Shown here piece after piece: positions 16,422 through 24,812 of a DNA stretch of 57,256 bases; within the stretch, counting starts at the first letter, position 1; every line of letters starts with the position of its first letter. This stretch comes from Chersky-840 sp035532735 (lineage in GTDB: Bacteria > Actinomycetota > Acidimicrobiia > Acidimicrobiales > UBA8190), in the NCBI GenBank assembly GCA_035532735.1, contig DATKQM010000008.1:1-57256 (forward strand), in the 5' to 3' direction. Under the pieces are notes generated by a model, which saw only the letters and a program-made list of their open reading frames with translations, had not been told where the DNA came from and did not search any database. The translations under genes and the position numbers were made by a program.

Positions 16422-17167
16422 CACTTCCCCAAGCCCTCGGCCGGGTCGATCGGACTCCACAACGACACCCCGCCGTCCGCCGCCAGGACCTGGCCGGTCA
16501 CCCAGTCCAATTCCAACAGCGCCCGGATGGCCCGGGCCACCCCGTCGGGGGTGCCGACCTCACCCAACGCGGATCGTTCGGCCACCCGCTCCCGGTACCC
16601 CGGGAGGCGCTTGGTCGACGCGAACATGGGGGTGTCGGTCGTCCCCGGGGCCACGGCGTTGACCCGGATCCCGAAGGGGCCGAGCTCACGGGCAGCCACC
16701 CGGACCAGCTCGGCCACACCGGCCTTGGACACGCTGTAGTGGCCCATCATCCGATCGGCGAGGAAACCCGAGATCGAGCCCACCGCCACGATGGCGCCGC
16801 CCCGGCCTCCCGCCACCATGGCCTTACCCACTTCGCGCAGGCACAGGAAGGTCCCCCGCAGGTTGATGCCGAGCACCCGGTCCCACTCGGCGCTCGACAG
16901 GTCGACCAACGACCCGAAACCACCGACGCCGGCATTGAGCACGGCCGCGTCGAGACCACCCAAGGAGTCATGGGCTTGGCCGACGGCGGCGACAACCTCC
17001 TCCTCCACCGCGATGTCGCACCGGAGGTAGAGCTCGGCCGGGCCCGATCCCTGCTGGACGTCGAGCACGGCCACCCGGGCCCCCGCGGCGCGCAGCAACT
17101 CCACCGTCGCGGCGCCGATCCCGCTCGCCCCACCCGTGACGACGGCCGACGTACCCCCTAGTTCCAC
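16421..17167 (-). CDS. Short-chain dehydrogenase/reductase
   Basis: 248 residues with VVTGGASGIGAATVELL, NAGVG, the Ser of VGSISGF and the active-site pair in YSVSK. The C-terminus VTGQVLAADGG is typical of FabG-like SDRs. GTG at 17167 is preferred over the GTG at 17188 because GAGGAGAGGG lies just upstream. It is the first gene of the SDR-VOC-MetE-like run. Substrate unknown. Confidence 0.9.
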   Translation of the reverse strand: MELGGTSAVVTGGASGIGAATVELLRAAGARVAVLDVQQGSGPAELYLRCDIAVEEEVVAAVGQAHDSLGGLDAAVLNAGVGGFGSLVDLSSAEWDRVLGINLRGTFLCLREVGKAMVAGGRGGAIVAVGSISGFLADRMMGHYSVSKAGVAELVRVAARELGPFGIRVNAVAPGTTDTPMFASTKRLPGYRERVAERSALGEVGTPDGVARAIRALLELDWVTGQVLAADGGVSLWSPIDPAEGLGK

Positions 17168-17294
17168 TGGCCCTCTCCTCGGTCTCACTTCAGCCCGGCT
17201 CTTCAGGCCGGGTCATCAGTCCGGCCCGACGAGGAAGCCTTTCACGCGTCCCGCCTCCTCGGGCACCAACGGGTCGTCGGCGCCCCGGAGAAGT

Positions 17295-18902
17295 TCACCC
17301 TCCACCCACCGCGGCACGAGGAGTGGGGACCACCGGCTCGGTCTCGGTCACCGCCACTTCTCGGTCCTTGGCCACGGTGCTGTGCAGGGGGGCGTCTTTG
17401 AGCAACAGCGCGCAGACAAATGCCAGCGCGGCGAGGGGGATCCCCACCATGAACACGACATGGAGCGACCGGACGAAGGAGTCGACCACGCCCGACCGCA
17501 CGGCCGGGCGCAGGGCCCGTAGCGCGTCGGGGGTGATCGTGAAGGACTGCGACAGGTTCAACCCGCTGTGGGCCGGGACGAGTTTGGGCAACCAGAACCC
17601 GAGCCTGCTCACGAGGACGGTCCCGAGCAACGCCGTCCCGCAGGCGGCGCCGATGTTGCGGAAGAAGCTCACCGCCGAGGTGGAGCTGCCCAGGTCCCGG
17701 CGCTCGACGGCGTTCTGCACCGCCACCACGACGATCTGCAGGGTCATCCCCATCCCGACACCGAAGACCACCATGTAACCACTGGCCAGACCCAACGAGG
17801 TGTGGACCCCGAGTCCGGTGAACAGGAACATCCCCGTGGTCATGAGGGCCGTCCCGAACACGGGATAGATCTTGTAGCGGCCGTACCGGGTCACGAGGCG
17901 TCCCGAGACGATCGACGTGCTGAGCATCCCGCCCATGAGTGGCAAGAGGAGCACGCCCGAGCGCGTGGCCGACTCCCCGTCGACCAGTTGGAGGTAGACG
18001 GGTATGTAGATGATGGCCGCGAACATCGTGGCGGTCACGAAGAACGTCATCCCCAGTCCGGACCGGACGATCGAGTTGGCGAACACCCGGGGCGGGAAGA
18101 TCGGTTCTCGGGCTCTTCGCTCCCACCACATCACCGCCGCGATCATCACCAACGACAAGACGACGAGACCGACAACCACCGGCGATGCCCATGCAAAGGT
18201 TCTCCCCCCCCACACCGTCACGAGGATCAGCGGTGTCACCGCGGCCACGATGAGCCCGGCGCCGGTGTAGTCGATGGACTGGACCGAACGGGTGGGCAGC
18301 GGCAACCGGAGGACCGCACTCGTGATGAACAGGGCCAGGATCCCCACCGGGATGTTGATGTAGAAGATCCAGCGCCAGGTGAGGTGATCGGTGAGGAACC
18401 CGCCCGCCAGGGGGCCCCCGATGCTGGCCAGGGCGAAGACGCCACCGAAGTAGCCCTGGTACCGGCCCCGCTCCCTCGGGCTCACGATGTCGCCCACGAT
18501 GGCCATGGCCAGTGCCATGAGACCGCCACCGCCGAGGCCCTGGAGGGCCCGGAACGCGATGAGCTGGTCCATGTTCCGACTCAGGCCCGACAGCGCCGAG
18601 CCGATCAGGAAGATGACGATGGCGATCTGGAAGATCTTCTTTCGGCCGTGGAGGTCGGAGATCTTGCCGTAGAGCGGTGTCGACAGCGTGGTGGTGAGGA
18701 GATACGCCGTCACCACCCACGACAGATGGTTGAGCCCGTGCAGATCCCCCACGATCGTGGGGAGGGCGGTCGCCACGATGGTCTGGTCGAGCGCGGCCAG
18801 GAGCATGCCCAACATGAGACCGCTCAGGACGATGAGGACTTGGCGGTGGGTGAGCCCGCCACCGGTCTGGTCCTCGGGGATCGCAGTGCGGGGCTCGGAC
18901 AT
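17295..18902 (-). CDS. MFS drug efflux transporter, DHA2 (EmrB/QacA) family
   Basis: 535 residues with about 14 membrane segments. Family motifs include LDQTIVATALPTIVGDL in the first segment, the loop GKISDLHGRKKIF and GPLAGGFLTDHLTWRWIFYI. It should export amphiphilic compounds using the proton gradient. A basic-poor N-terminal tail precedes the first helix. A TAGCCT hexamer 10 nt before the ATG could be its -10 element, giving a very short leader. No regulator gene is adjacent, which is unusual for this family. Confidence 0.93.
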   Translation of the reverse strand: MSEPRTAIPEDQTGGGLTHRQVLIVLSGLMLGMLLAALDQTIVATALPTIVGDLHGLNHLSWVVTAYLLTTTLSTPLYGKISDLHGRKKIFQIAIVIFLIGSALSGLSRNMDQLIAFRALQGLGGGGLMALAMAIVGDIVSPRERGRYQGYFGGVFALASIGGPLAGGFLTDHLTWRWIFYINIPVGILALFITSAVLRLPLPTRSVQSIDYTGAGLIVAAVTPLILVTVWGGRTFAWASPVVVGLVVLSLVMIAAVMWWERRAREPIFPPRVFANSIVRSGLGMTFFVTATMFAAIIYIPVYLQLVDGESATRSGVLLLPLMGGMLSTSIVSGRLVTRYGRYKIYPVFGTALMTTGMFLFTGLGVHTSLGLASGYMVVFGVGMGMTLQIVVVAVQNAVERRDLGSSTSAVSFFRNIGAACGTALLGTVLVSRLGFWLPKLVPAHSGLNLSQSFTITPDALRALRPAVRSGVVDSFVRSLHVVFMVGIPLAALAFVCALLLKDAPLHSTVAKDREVAVTETEPVVPTPRAAVGGG

Positions 18903-18950
18903 GACCCGTCCGAGGCTAATCCCGCTCGGTTGAGCCTCGGACGGCCCCCG

Positions 18951-19889
18951 TCAGGAGCCGAGTGATCCGAACAGGTCACCCATGGCCTCGACCCGGCTCA
19001 ACACGCCGTCCGGGGTGAAGGCGAGGAATTTCTCCGCGCCTCGAGCCGCGCCCTCTTCGACCTCGCTCCATGTGAGCGGGGTCGAGACCGAAGGATGGTC
19101 GAGCGCACGCAGGGAATAGGGGGTCACCGTCGTCTTGGCACCGCTGTTCTGGCTCCAGTCGATGAAGACCCGGCCCACCCGCAGCGCCTTCGCCATCTTG
19201 GACAGGGCCAGGTCGGGAATCGACTCCTCGAGCTCCTCAGCCAAGTCGTGCGCGTAGGTGCTCGTCTGCTCCCACGGCCAGCGTTTGGCCGCCACGGATC
19301 CGTAGAGCTGCATGCCCTTGGATCCACTGGTCTTCGCCATGAGGTCGATGTCGTCTCGGGCGGCACGGTCCCGCAGCAACAGCGCCACCCGACAGCACTC
19401 CGAGATGGTGGCGGGGAGACCCGGGTCGAGGTCGAAGACGAGAAGATCGGGCGGCCGGGGCTGGTCCTTCTGTCCTGTCCGCCACATGGGCGTGTGGAAC
19501 TCCACCGATGCCAGGTTCACCAACCACATCAAGGTGGCCAGGCCGTCCACGACGACGAATTGGGTCGTGTCCCGTTCGGCCGCCGAGGCAGAGGGCTTGC
19601 CCCAACGATCGGTGCCCTTGCGCGGCATGGTCACGGTCTTGATCCAATCCGGCGCATGCTTGGGGACGTTCTTCTCGATGAACCCCTTGTGGTCGACACC
19701 TTGGGGAAACCGCTTCACCGTCACGGGCCGGTGCGCGAGATGACCGAGCATGGCCGGCGCGATGCGCGCGTAGTAGTCGAGCATGTCGCCTTTGGTGAAC
19801 CCCGTCGGGAAGAGCGGCTTGTCCAGGTTGGAGAGCTGGAGCTCCCGACCCTCGACACTGACGGTCACCCGGGGGGTCTCAGGACTCAC
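18951..19889 (-). CDS. LigD-type polymerase/primase domain protein (NHEJ)
   Basis: 312 residues of the archaeo-eukaryotic primase family as found in LigD. The domain opens ELQLSNLDKPLFP; the catalytic pair Asp-x-Asp is in LLVFDLDPG, the third Asp in RVFIDWSQN, and SGSKGMQLYG is the nucleotide-binding segment. It fills gaps at broken DNA ends, preferring ribonucleotides in the family. GTG at 19889 overlaps the ligase gene by 11 bp. In mycobacteria this domain is fused to the N-terminus of LigD; here it is a separate downstream gene. Confidence 0.92.
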   Translation of the reverse strand: MSPETPRVTVSVEGRELQLSNLDKPLFPTGFTKGDMLDYYARIAPAMLGHLAHRPVTVKRFPQGVDHKGFIEKNVPKHAPDWIKTVTMPRKGTDRWGKPSASAAERDTTQFVVVDGLATLMWLVNLASVEFHTPMWRTGQKDQPRPPDLLVFDLDPGLPATISECCRVALLLRDRAARDDIDLMAKTSGSKGMQLYGSVAAKRWPWEQTSTYAHDLAEELEESIPDLALSKMAKALRVGRVFIDWSQNSGAKTTVTPYSLRALDHPSVSTPLTWSEVEEGAARGAEKFLAFTPDGVLSRVEAMGDLFGSLGS

Positions 19890-21477
19890 GGCGCACCTCG
19901 TGGGGGGACTTGTCGTCGCGCAGGCCCCGCCACGACGGGTGACGGAGACGGCCGTCATTGGTCCACTCGCTGAAGCTCACCTCGCCGACGAGCGTGGGCT
20001 TCACCCAGACGGCCACGTTCTCATACCGCCGGGGCACCGGGGTGACGAACGGGCTGCGCTGCGCCTGTCGGGGCTCGAGTCTCCGGGCCAGGTCATCGAG
20101 AGTGGACACGCTGAAGCCCGTCCCGACCTGGCCGATGTAGTCCAGTCCTTCGCCGACCACCGTGTTGCCGGCCACGGTTCGGTCGGCTGGGATCCCGAGC
20201 AGGAGCGAGCCCAATCGACCTTTCCGGTTCCCGACACCCGGTGTCCAACCCCCCACGATCACCTCCTGGGTCAGAAGGTTCTTGACCTTCGTCCAGCTCG
20301 GCGACCTCTTCCCCGGCAGATAGGGCGAGTCGAGGCGCTTGGCGAGAACCCCTTCGAGACCCTGGGTCCGGCTGGCTCGGAGCACATCGGCACCGGGCCC
20401 GGCGAACTGTGGGCTCAGCGTCCAGTGCTCGGGCTTGGTGGCAAGGAGTCCAAGGTCTTCGAGTCGTCGGCGGCGATCTTCGTAGGAGAGCCCGAGCAGG
20501 GACTCGCCGTCGATGTACAAGACATCGAAGACGACGTAGACGACGGGCTGCTCCGCGGCCAGGGCCGTGGCCTTGTGGGCGTCAGAGGCGTGGATCCGGG
20601 GCTGGAGGAGTTGAAACCGGGGATGGCCCGCATCGTCGAACGCCACGATCTCGCCGTCGAGGACGACCCGGCGAGAGCCCAGTTGTTCGCCGAGAGCCCG
20701 CAGCTCCGGGAAGGAACGGGTGAGGTCGTTGCCGTTGCGCGACTCGATCCGGATCCGCCCGCCGTCGACGTAGGAGATGGCCCGAATGCCGTCCCACTTG
20801 AACTCGTATGCCCAGGCCTCATCGTCCTTGGGTAATTCGCCCAACGTGGCGAGCATGGGCCGGATCTCCCGCGGCAACGGCTCGTACCCCGCGGGGTCGT
20901 CGTCCATCTTGTGGATCATCCACGAACGACCCCCCTGCCCACCGCCGCGCCCGGTCTTGTCGGTGGCGAAGAGCACGTATGTCCCCTGGGCCCGCTGGCC
21001 ATGGAGGACGACCATGACTTCGCGATCGGACCATTTCAATTCCTCGTAGGTGCCGTGGTCCCACACGATCACCTCGCCGCCGCCGTACTCACCGCGTGGG
21101 ATCTTCCCCGCGAACGAGGCGTACTCCATGGGGTGGTCCTCGGTGTGCACCGCCAGGTGGTTGGTCTTTTTGTCCACGGGGAGACCCTTGGGGAGGGCCC
21201 AGGACACGAGAACGCCTTCGCGCTCGAGCCTGAAGTCCCAATGCAACGCCCGGGCGTGGTGCTCCTGGATGACGAAGATCGCCGCCGAGTCCCCACCACC
21301 GCCACTCCGCCGCCGCCGCCGGCCGGCACCGACCGGGACCGGCTCGGGTGTGATCGAGGGATCTCGTCGCCGGCGGTAGTCAGCGAGCTCGTCGCCCGCC
21401 GGCTTCTTGGATGCGGTCGAACCCTTGGGCTTCGGGGCGGGCCGGGGAGGTGTCACCCACCACGCTCGAGCTGCCAT
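19879..21477 (-). CDS. LigD-type 3'-phosphoesterase plus ATP-dependent DNA ligase
   Basis: About 532 residues. An Arg/Gly-rich N-terminus is followed by the phosphoesterase domain (HHARALHWDFRLER, GKIPRGEYGGGEV; about 60-200), then the ligase with motif I EFKWDGIR whose Lys is adenylated, DGEIVAFD, and ARRLDSP-like LAKRLDSPYLPGKR. It trims 3' ends and seals double-strand breaks. ATG at 21477 is chosen; GTG at 21483 is the alternative. The polymerase domain overlaps downstream. A Ku gene, the usual partner, is not in the window. Confidence 0.92.
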   Translation of the reverse strand: MAARAWWVTPPRPAPKPKGSTASKKPAGDELADYRRRRDPSITPEPVPVGAGRRRRRSGGGGDSAAIFVIQEHHARALHWDFRLEREGVLVSWALPKGLPVDKKTNHLAVHTEDHPMEYASFAGKIPRGEYGGGEVIVWDHGTYEELKWSDREVMVVLHGQRAQGTYVLFATDKTGRGGGQGGRSWMIHKMDDDPAGYEPLPREIRPMLATLGELPKDDEAWAYEFKWDGIRAISYVDGGRIRIESRNGNDLTRSFPELRALGEQLGSRRVVLDGEIVAFDDAGHPRFQLLQPRIHASDAHKATALAAEQPVVYVVFDVLYIDGESLLGLSYEDRRRRLEDLGLLATKPEHWTLSPQFAGPGADVLRASRTQGLEGVLAKRLDSPYLPGKRSPSWTKVKNLLTQEVIVGGWTPGVGNRKGRLGSLLLGIPADRTVAGNTVVGEGLDYIGQVGTGFSVSTLDDLARRLEPRQAQRSPFVTPVPRRYENVAVWVKPTLVGEVSFSEWTNDGRLRHPSWRGLRDDKSPHEVRRES

Positions 21478-21529
21478 GGGCACGGGACGACGTCAACGAT
21501 TCGTGACGTCGCAGGTATGGCGGTGCTCC

Positions 21530-22189
21530 TCAGCAGGGGAGGGCGACGGGCGCTTGCGCTTGGCGCTCGTCGAGGAACGCCCACCATGCCGACGCGGCCG
21601 CCGAGGCGGCGTGGCGGACCTCGTCGGAGTCGGCGGCGACGGCGGCCAGGGCGTCGACGATCCACGTCCCGTGGACCTCGTCGACCCCGGAGTGGACATC
21701 CCAGAAGCGCGCCCCCTCGTCGGTCACGCCGTAGCGCAGGCGGAGGCCCTCGGCCTTGGACCCTGCGATCTCTGCCGCCTGGACTTCGTAGGCCGCCAGG
21801 GAGGCGAGCGCGGCCACCGGTGACTCGTCTGCCACGGCGGTGTACAGGCTCACCAAGACGGCGGTGGCGGGCGACGCATCGGCGGCGGCGGGTGCACCGA
21901 CGGCGTCGGCGAAACCGTCGAACAACTCGAGGTGGGGTGCAGGCACACCGAGCTCGTCGTCGAGGTTGGCCTGGACGAGACGGCGCGCCGTGGGGTCGTC
22001 GATGCGCCCGACGACGCGCTCGAGGACATCGGGAAGGACAGCCTCGAAATGCCGGTACTGCGCGGCGTACGCGGCCAACTCACCGCGTTCGAGCGTTCCC
22101 GCTTCCCAACGGCGGTAGAAGGGGTGGGCGAGGAGCCGGCGATCCTGGAGCACCTCGACGAGGACGGCGTCGATCTCTGTTCGGAGCAT
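21530..22189 (-). CDS. CADD/PqqC-like iron-containing redox enzyme
   Basis: 219 residues of the heme-oxygenase-like diiron fold. Opening HPFYRRWEAG and YAAQYRHFEAVLP, then NLDDELGVPAPHLELF (Glu79, His86), AAYEVQAAEIAGSKAEGL, and FWDVHSGVDEVH (His166, Asp170, His173) match the ligand pattern of chlamydial CADD-type proteins. CADD makes p-aminobenzoate from its own tyrosine; other members differ, so the role here is open. ATG at 22189 is supported by a TACGAT leaderless hexamer. Divergent from the Tat-peptide gene with 207 bp between. Confidence 0.85.
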   Translation of the reverse strand: MLRTEIDAVLVEVLQDRRLLAHPFYRRWEAGTLERGELAAYAAQYRHFEAVLPDVLERVVGRIDDPTARRLVQANLDDELGVPAPHLELFDGFADAVGAPAAADASPATAVLVSLYTAVADESPVAALASLAAYEVQAAEIAGSKAEGLRLRYGVTDEGARFWDVHSGVDEVHGTWIVDALAAVAADSDEVRHAASAAASAWWAFLDERQAQAPVALPC

Positions 22190-22195
22190 GCGGGG

Positions 22196-22201
22196 ATCGT
22201 A
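22196..22201 (-). promoter_or_regulatory. Leaderless -10 element of the CADD-like gene
   Basis: TACGAT on the minus strand, then six bases and ATG at 22189. It decides the start against the longer open frame that runs further upstream. Confidence 0.7.
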
Positions 22202-22396
22202 CCCGGTCGGATCCGACGAGTCCTCGACAATGACGAAGTCCCGTGGCGCGTCATCCAGAACACCGGTGGGCACCGAAGAGATGCCGACACCCCCGAACAC
22301 GAGCCGTGGCCCGGGGAAACGCTGATCGATTCCGAGTACTGGACGTTCGCGCCCTGGCGGCGCCGACGTCAGGGTCACCGGAATGGAGGTTCGAGC

Positions 22397-22693
22397 ATGG
22401 CCGGAGTCACCAGGCGCACGTTTCTCGGCAGAGGCTCAATGGCGGTTGCCGCCGCGGGCGTCTTGTCGTCGGTCCCGGGTCTTTCCGGTCTGCTCAGCGC
22501 CGGGGAGGCCGAAGGTCCCGCTGCGGACGCTTCGATCGCCGGGGCCGATGCCGGTGCGGCAGATCTCTCCGAGCCCCTGGTGGCCCACGTCCGCGATCTC
22601 TCCACCGGCGAGATCAGCCTCTTCAACGGCACCCGAGAGGTCATCGTCCGCAACCCCCAACTCGCCAGCCAATTGGCCCGCGCCGCGCGCTGA
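22397..22693 (+). CDS. Small Tat-exported protein of unknown function
   Basis: 98 residues. The N-terminus is a Tat signal (TRRTFLGRGSMAVAAAG, with a hydrophobic core ending near VPGLSGLLSAG). The mature part of about 60 residues is acidic/alanine-rich, then ends with LVAHVRDLSTGEISLFNGTR-like sequence and REVIVRNPQLASQLARAAR. GGAGG lies 6-7 nt before the ATG. It is 120 bp upstream of the DUF4331 gene and likely in the same transcript. Small Tat peptides of this layout sometimes act as chaperone or cargo partners of redox enzymes; that is inference. Confidence 0.8.
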   Translation: MAGVTRRTFLGRGSMAVAAAGVLSSVPGLSGLLSAGEAEGPAADASIAGADAGAADLSEPLVAHVRDLSTGEISLFNGTREVIVRNPQLASQLARAAR

Positions 22694-22718
22694 GCCCCGC
22701 CTCCCCCAACACGTCGAA

Positions 22719-22771
22719 CCACGTCACCCCCACGTCACCCACGTCACCCACGTCACCCCCGTCACACCTGT
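22719..22771. repeat. Short direct repeats between the Tat peptide and DUF4331 genes
   Basis: Five or so copies of CCACGTCACC-like units with spacing of 9-10 bp fill the intergenic region upstream of the DUF4331 gene. The unit length is not a multiple of three throughout, so it is unlikely to code. No function is evident; a repeated binding site or slippage tract are both possible. Confidence 0.75.
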
Positions 22772-22813
22772 CAATGACCGCAACCCCGCCCCTACGAACA
22801 ACTGGAGTGAGCC

Positions 22814-24256
22814 ATGTCATCGCACCGTGAAGCGCCCGAGATCTCCAAGGACCCCGTCGCAGACAGCACCGACCTCTACGCCTTCGTGAGCCCCGACGAG
22901 CCCGACACGGTGACGATCATCGCCAACTACGTCCCGCTCGAGGGACCTGACGGCGGGCCCAACTTCTACGAGTTCGGCAACGACGTCCTCTACACGATCA
23001 GCATCGACAACGACGGCGACGGCGACGCCGACATCGTCTTCGAGTTCAGCTTCGACACCGAGGTCACCATCCCGGGCACGTTCCTCTACAACACCGGGCC
23101 CATCCAGTCGCTCACCGACGCCCACTGGAACCGTCGTCAGACCTACTCGGTGACCCGGGTCGACACCGAGCGCGGCTACTCGAGGCGTACCGTCCTCGGG
23201 ACGGGCCTCGCTTGTCCCCCCTGCAACATCGGGCCGCTGTCGACCCCGGACTACGGCTCGCTGGCGAGCGCGGCCGTGCACAACCTCGCCGATGACGTCA
23301 TCGTGTTCGCGGGACAGCGGGCCGACGGCTTCTACGTCGACCTCGGGGCCGTCTTCGACCTCGCCATCCTCCGGCCCTTCGAGCAGGACCACGCCACCTT
23401 CGGGCTCGAGAAGACCGGGCTCGGCCAGATGGCGGCGGGCATCAACTCACTGAAGGGTGCCAACGTCCACAGCATCGCCATCCAGATCCCCATCACCGAG
23501 CTGGCGGCCAACGGCAGCGGCTGGAGGGGGTCGCGTCACATGGCGTCACCCACCTCGGTCATCGGCGTGTGGACCGCCGCCTACCGCCAGAAGGTCCGGG
23601 TACGCGACGACTTCGGCGCCCACTTCTGCACCGGGCCCTACGTCCAGGTGTCACGGCTGGGCAATCCCCTCGTGAACGAGGTCCTGATCCCCATGGGCAA
23701 GAAGGACTACTGGAACTCCCAGGCGCCCGGGAACGACAGCCAGTTCGCGTCCTTCTACTCGAACCCCCAGCTCTGCCAGCTCCTCCCGATCCTCTACCCC
23801 GGTGTCTTCCCGAGCCTGGCCGCCTACAACGCCGGGCCCCCGGCACCGAACCGAGCCGACCTGGTGGCCATCCTCCTCACGGGTATCCCGCCCGGGCTCA
23901 TCACCGGGTTCCAGAACTTCACGGGGACGACCCAGGCCGACATGCTCCGACTCAACATGGCCATCCCGCCGTCGACGAGCCCGGCCAACACCGGACTGCT
24001 CGGCAACGACGTGGCCGGCTTCCCCAACGGCCGCCGGGTCTTCGACGACGTGGTCACCATCGAGCTCCAATGTCTGGCCGGTGCCGTGCTGAAGCTCGTG
24101 GACCCGAGCTACACCCCCGACGGCGCCGCCGGCGCCATCAACGAGGGCCTGACCACCGACGCCGCGGATGTCACGGCCATGGGCACCGAGGACTACCTCT
24201 CCTCGTTCCCCTACCTCGGGATCCCCCACAGCGGGTTCTTGGTCCCGGCGAGTTGA
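22814..24256 (+). CDS. DUF4331 family protein
   Basis: 480 residues. The family opening SSHREAPEISKDPVADSTDL and DVYAF-like LYAFVSPDEPD are clear, as are the repeated beta-strand segments (YTISIDNDGDGDADIVFEF). DUF4331 proteins are widespread in actinobacteria and other bacteria with no established activity. No signal peptide is seen on this protein, yet it is preceded by a Tat peptide gene and followed 2 bp later by a His-rich protein, so the three are probably one operon. A pair of Cys residues in LACPPCNIG could form a disulfide or bind metal. Confidence 0.88.
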   Translation: MSSHREAPEISKDPVADSTDLYAFVSPDEPDTVTIIANYVPLEGPDGGPNFYEFGNDVLYTISIDNDGDGDADIVFEFSFDTEVTIPGTFLYNTGPIQSLTDAHWNRRQTYSVTRVDTERGYSRRTVLGTGLACPPCNIGPLSTPDYGSLASAAVHNLADDVIVFAGQRADGFYVDLGAVFDLAILRPFEQDHATFGLEKTGLGQMAAGINSLKGANVHSIAIQIPITELAANGSGWRGSRHMASPTSVIGVWTAAYRQKVRVRDDFGAHFCTGPYVQVSRLGNPLVNEVLIPMGKKDYWNSQAPGNDSQFASFYSNPQLCQLLPILYPGVFPSLAAYNAGPPAPNRADLVAILLTGIPPGLITGFQNFTGTTQADMLRLNMAIPPSTSPANTGLLGNDVAGFPNGRRVFDDVVTIELQCLAGAVLKLVDPSYTPDGAAGAINEGLTTDAADVTAMGTEDYLSSFPYLGIPHSGFLVPAS

Positions 24257-24258
24257 CG

Positions 24259-24699
24259 GTGGGATCGGGCCACGGTCATCACCACGGCGACGGCCCGGGC
24301 ACCGAACGCCTTCTTGGACCCAGTGGCGAGGCCAGCGTGGTGCTCGACATCGGCCCTCACGCCGGTGCCCTGGTGGTCTACGCCGACCTCGACCTGGCCG
24401 GGGCGGAGATCGAGATCCGCCCCGGCGCGGGGACCTGGGCCGGGACCCACACCGCGGTGCGGGAGCGACATGTCGGTGACCGGGTGCTCTACGCCGGGGT
24501 CTTCGGGTCGCTCGCGGCGGGCCCCTACGACCTCCGCCTCAAAGGAGCTGTCCCGGGGTCCTTCGATCTGGCCGTCGAGGTCACGTCGGGCGCGGTCACC
24601 GAGGCGACGGTCCCGTCACGGGCTGAGCTCTCCGGTGAGCTCGGGGACCCGGCTCTCGGGCGCTCCGGTCGGCTAACGGCGCCGGCCCGGGCACAATAG
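24259..24699 (+). CDS. His-rich hypothetical protein downstream of DUF4331
   Basis: 146 residues. It begins with a histidine cluster (GSGHGHHHGDG) that may bind metal, followed by a beta-rich domain (ASVVLDIGPHAGALVVYADL, then ELEIRPG-type EIEIRPGAGTW and AGVFGSLAAGPYDLRLKG) that looks like an immunoglobulin-like or transthyretin-like fold. No catalytic motif is recognised. GTG at 24259 is 2 bp after the DUF4331 stop; TTG at 24253 is possible. The context suggests a shared role with DUF4331. Confidence 0.75.
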   Translation: MGSGHGHHHGDGPGTERLLGPSGEASVVLDIGPHAGALVVYADLDLAGAEIEIRPGAGTWAGTHTAVRERHVGDRVLYAGVFGSLAAGPYDLRLKGAVPGSFDLAVEVTSGAVTEATVPSRAELSGELGDPALGRSGRLTAPARAQ

Positions 24700-24812
24700 G
24701 AGGACAAACCGGGTCGCAAGCTGGCGCCAGGCCATGGGCAACGGGCGCAGCTGTCTACTCGGACGGAGACAGGGCAACGCCACGGCTGCCCCGAGCCCCC
24801 CCAGGAGGGGCC

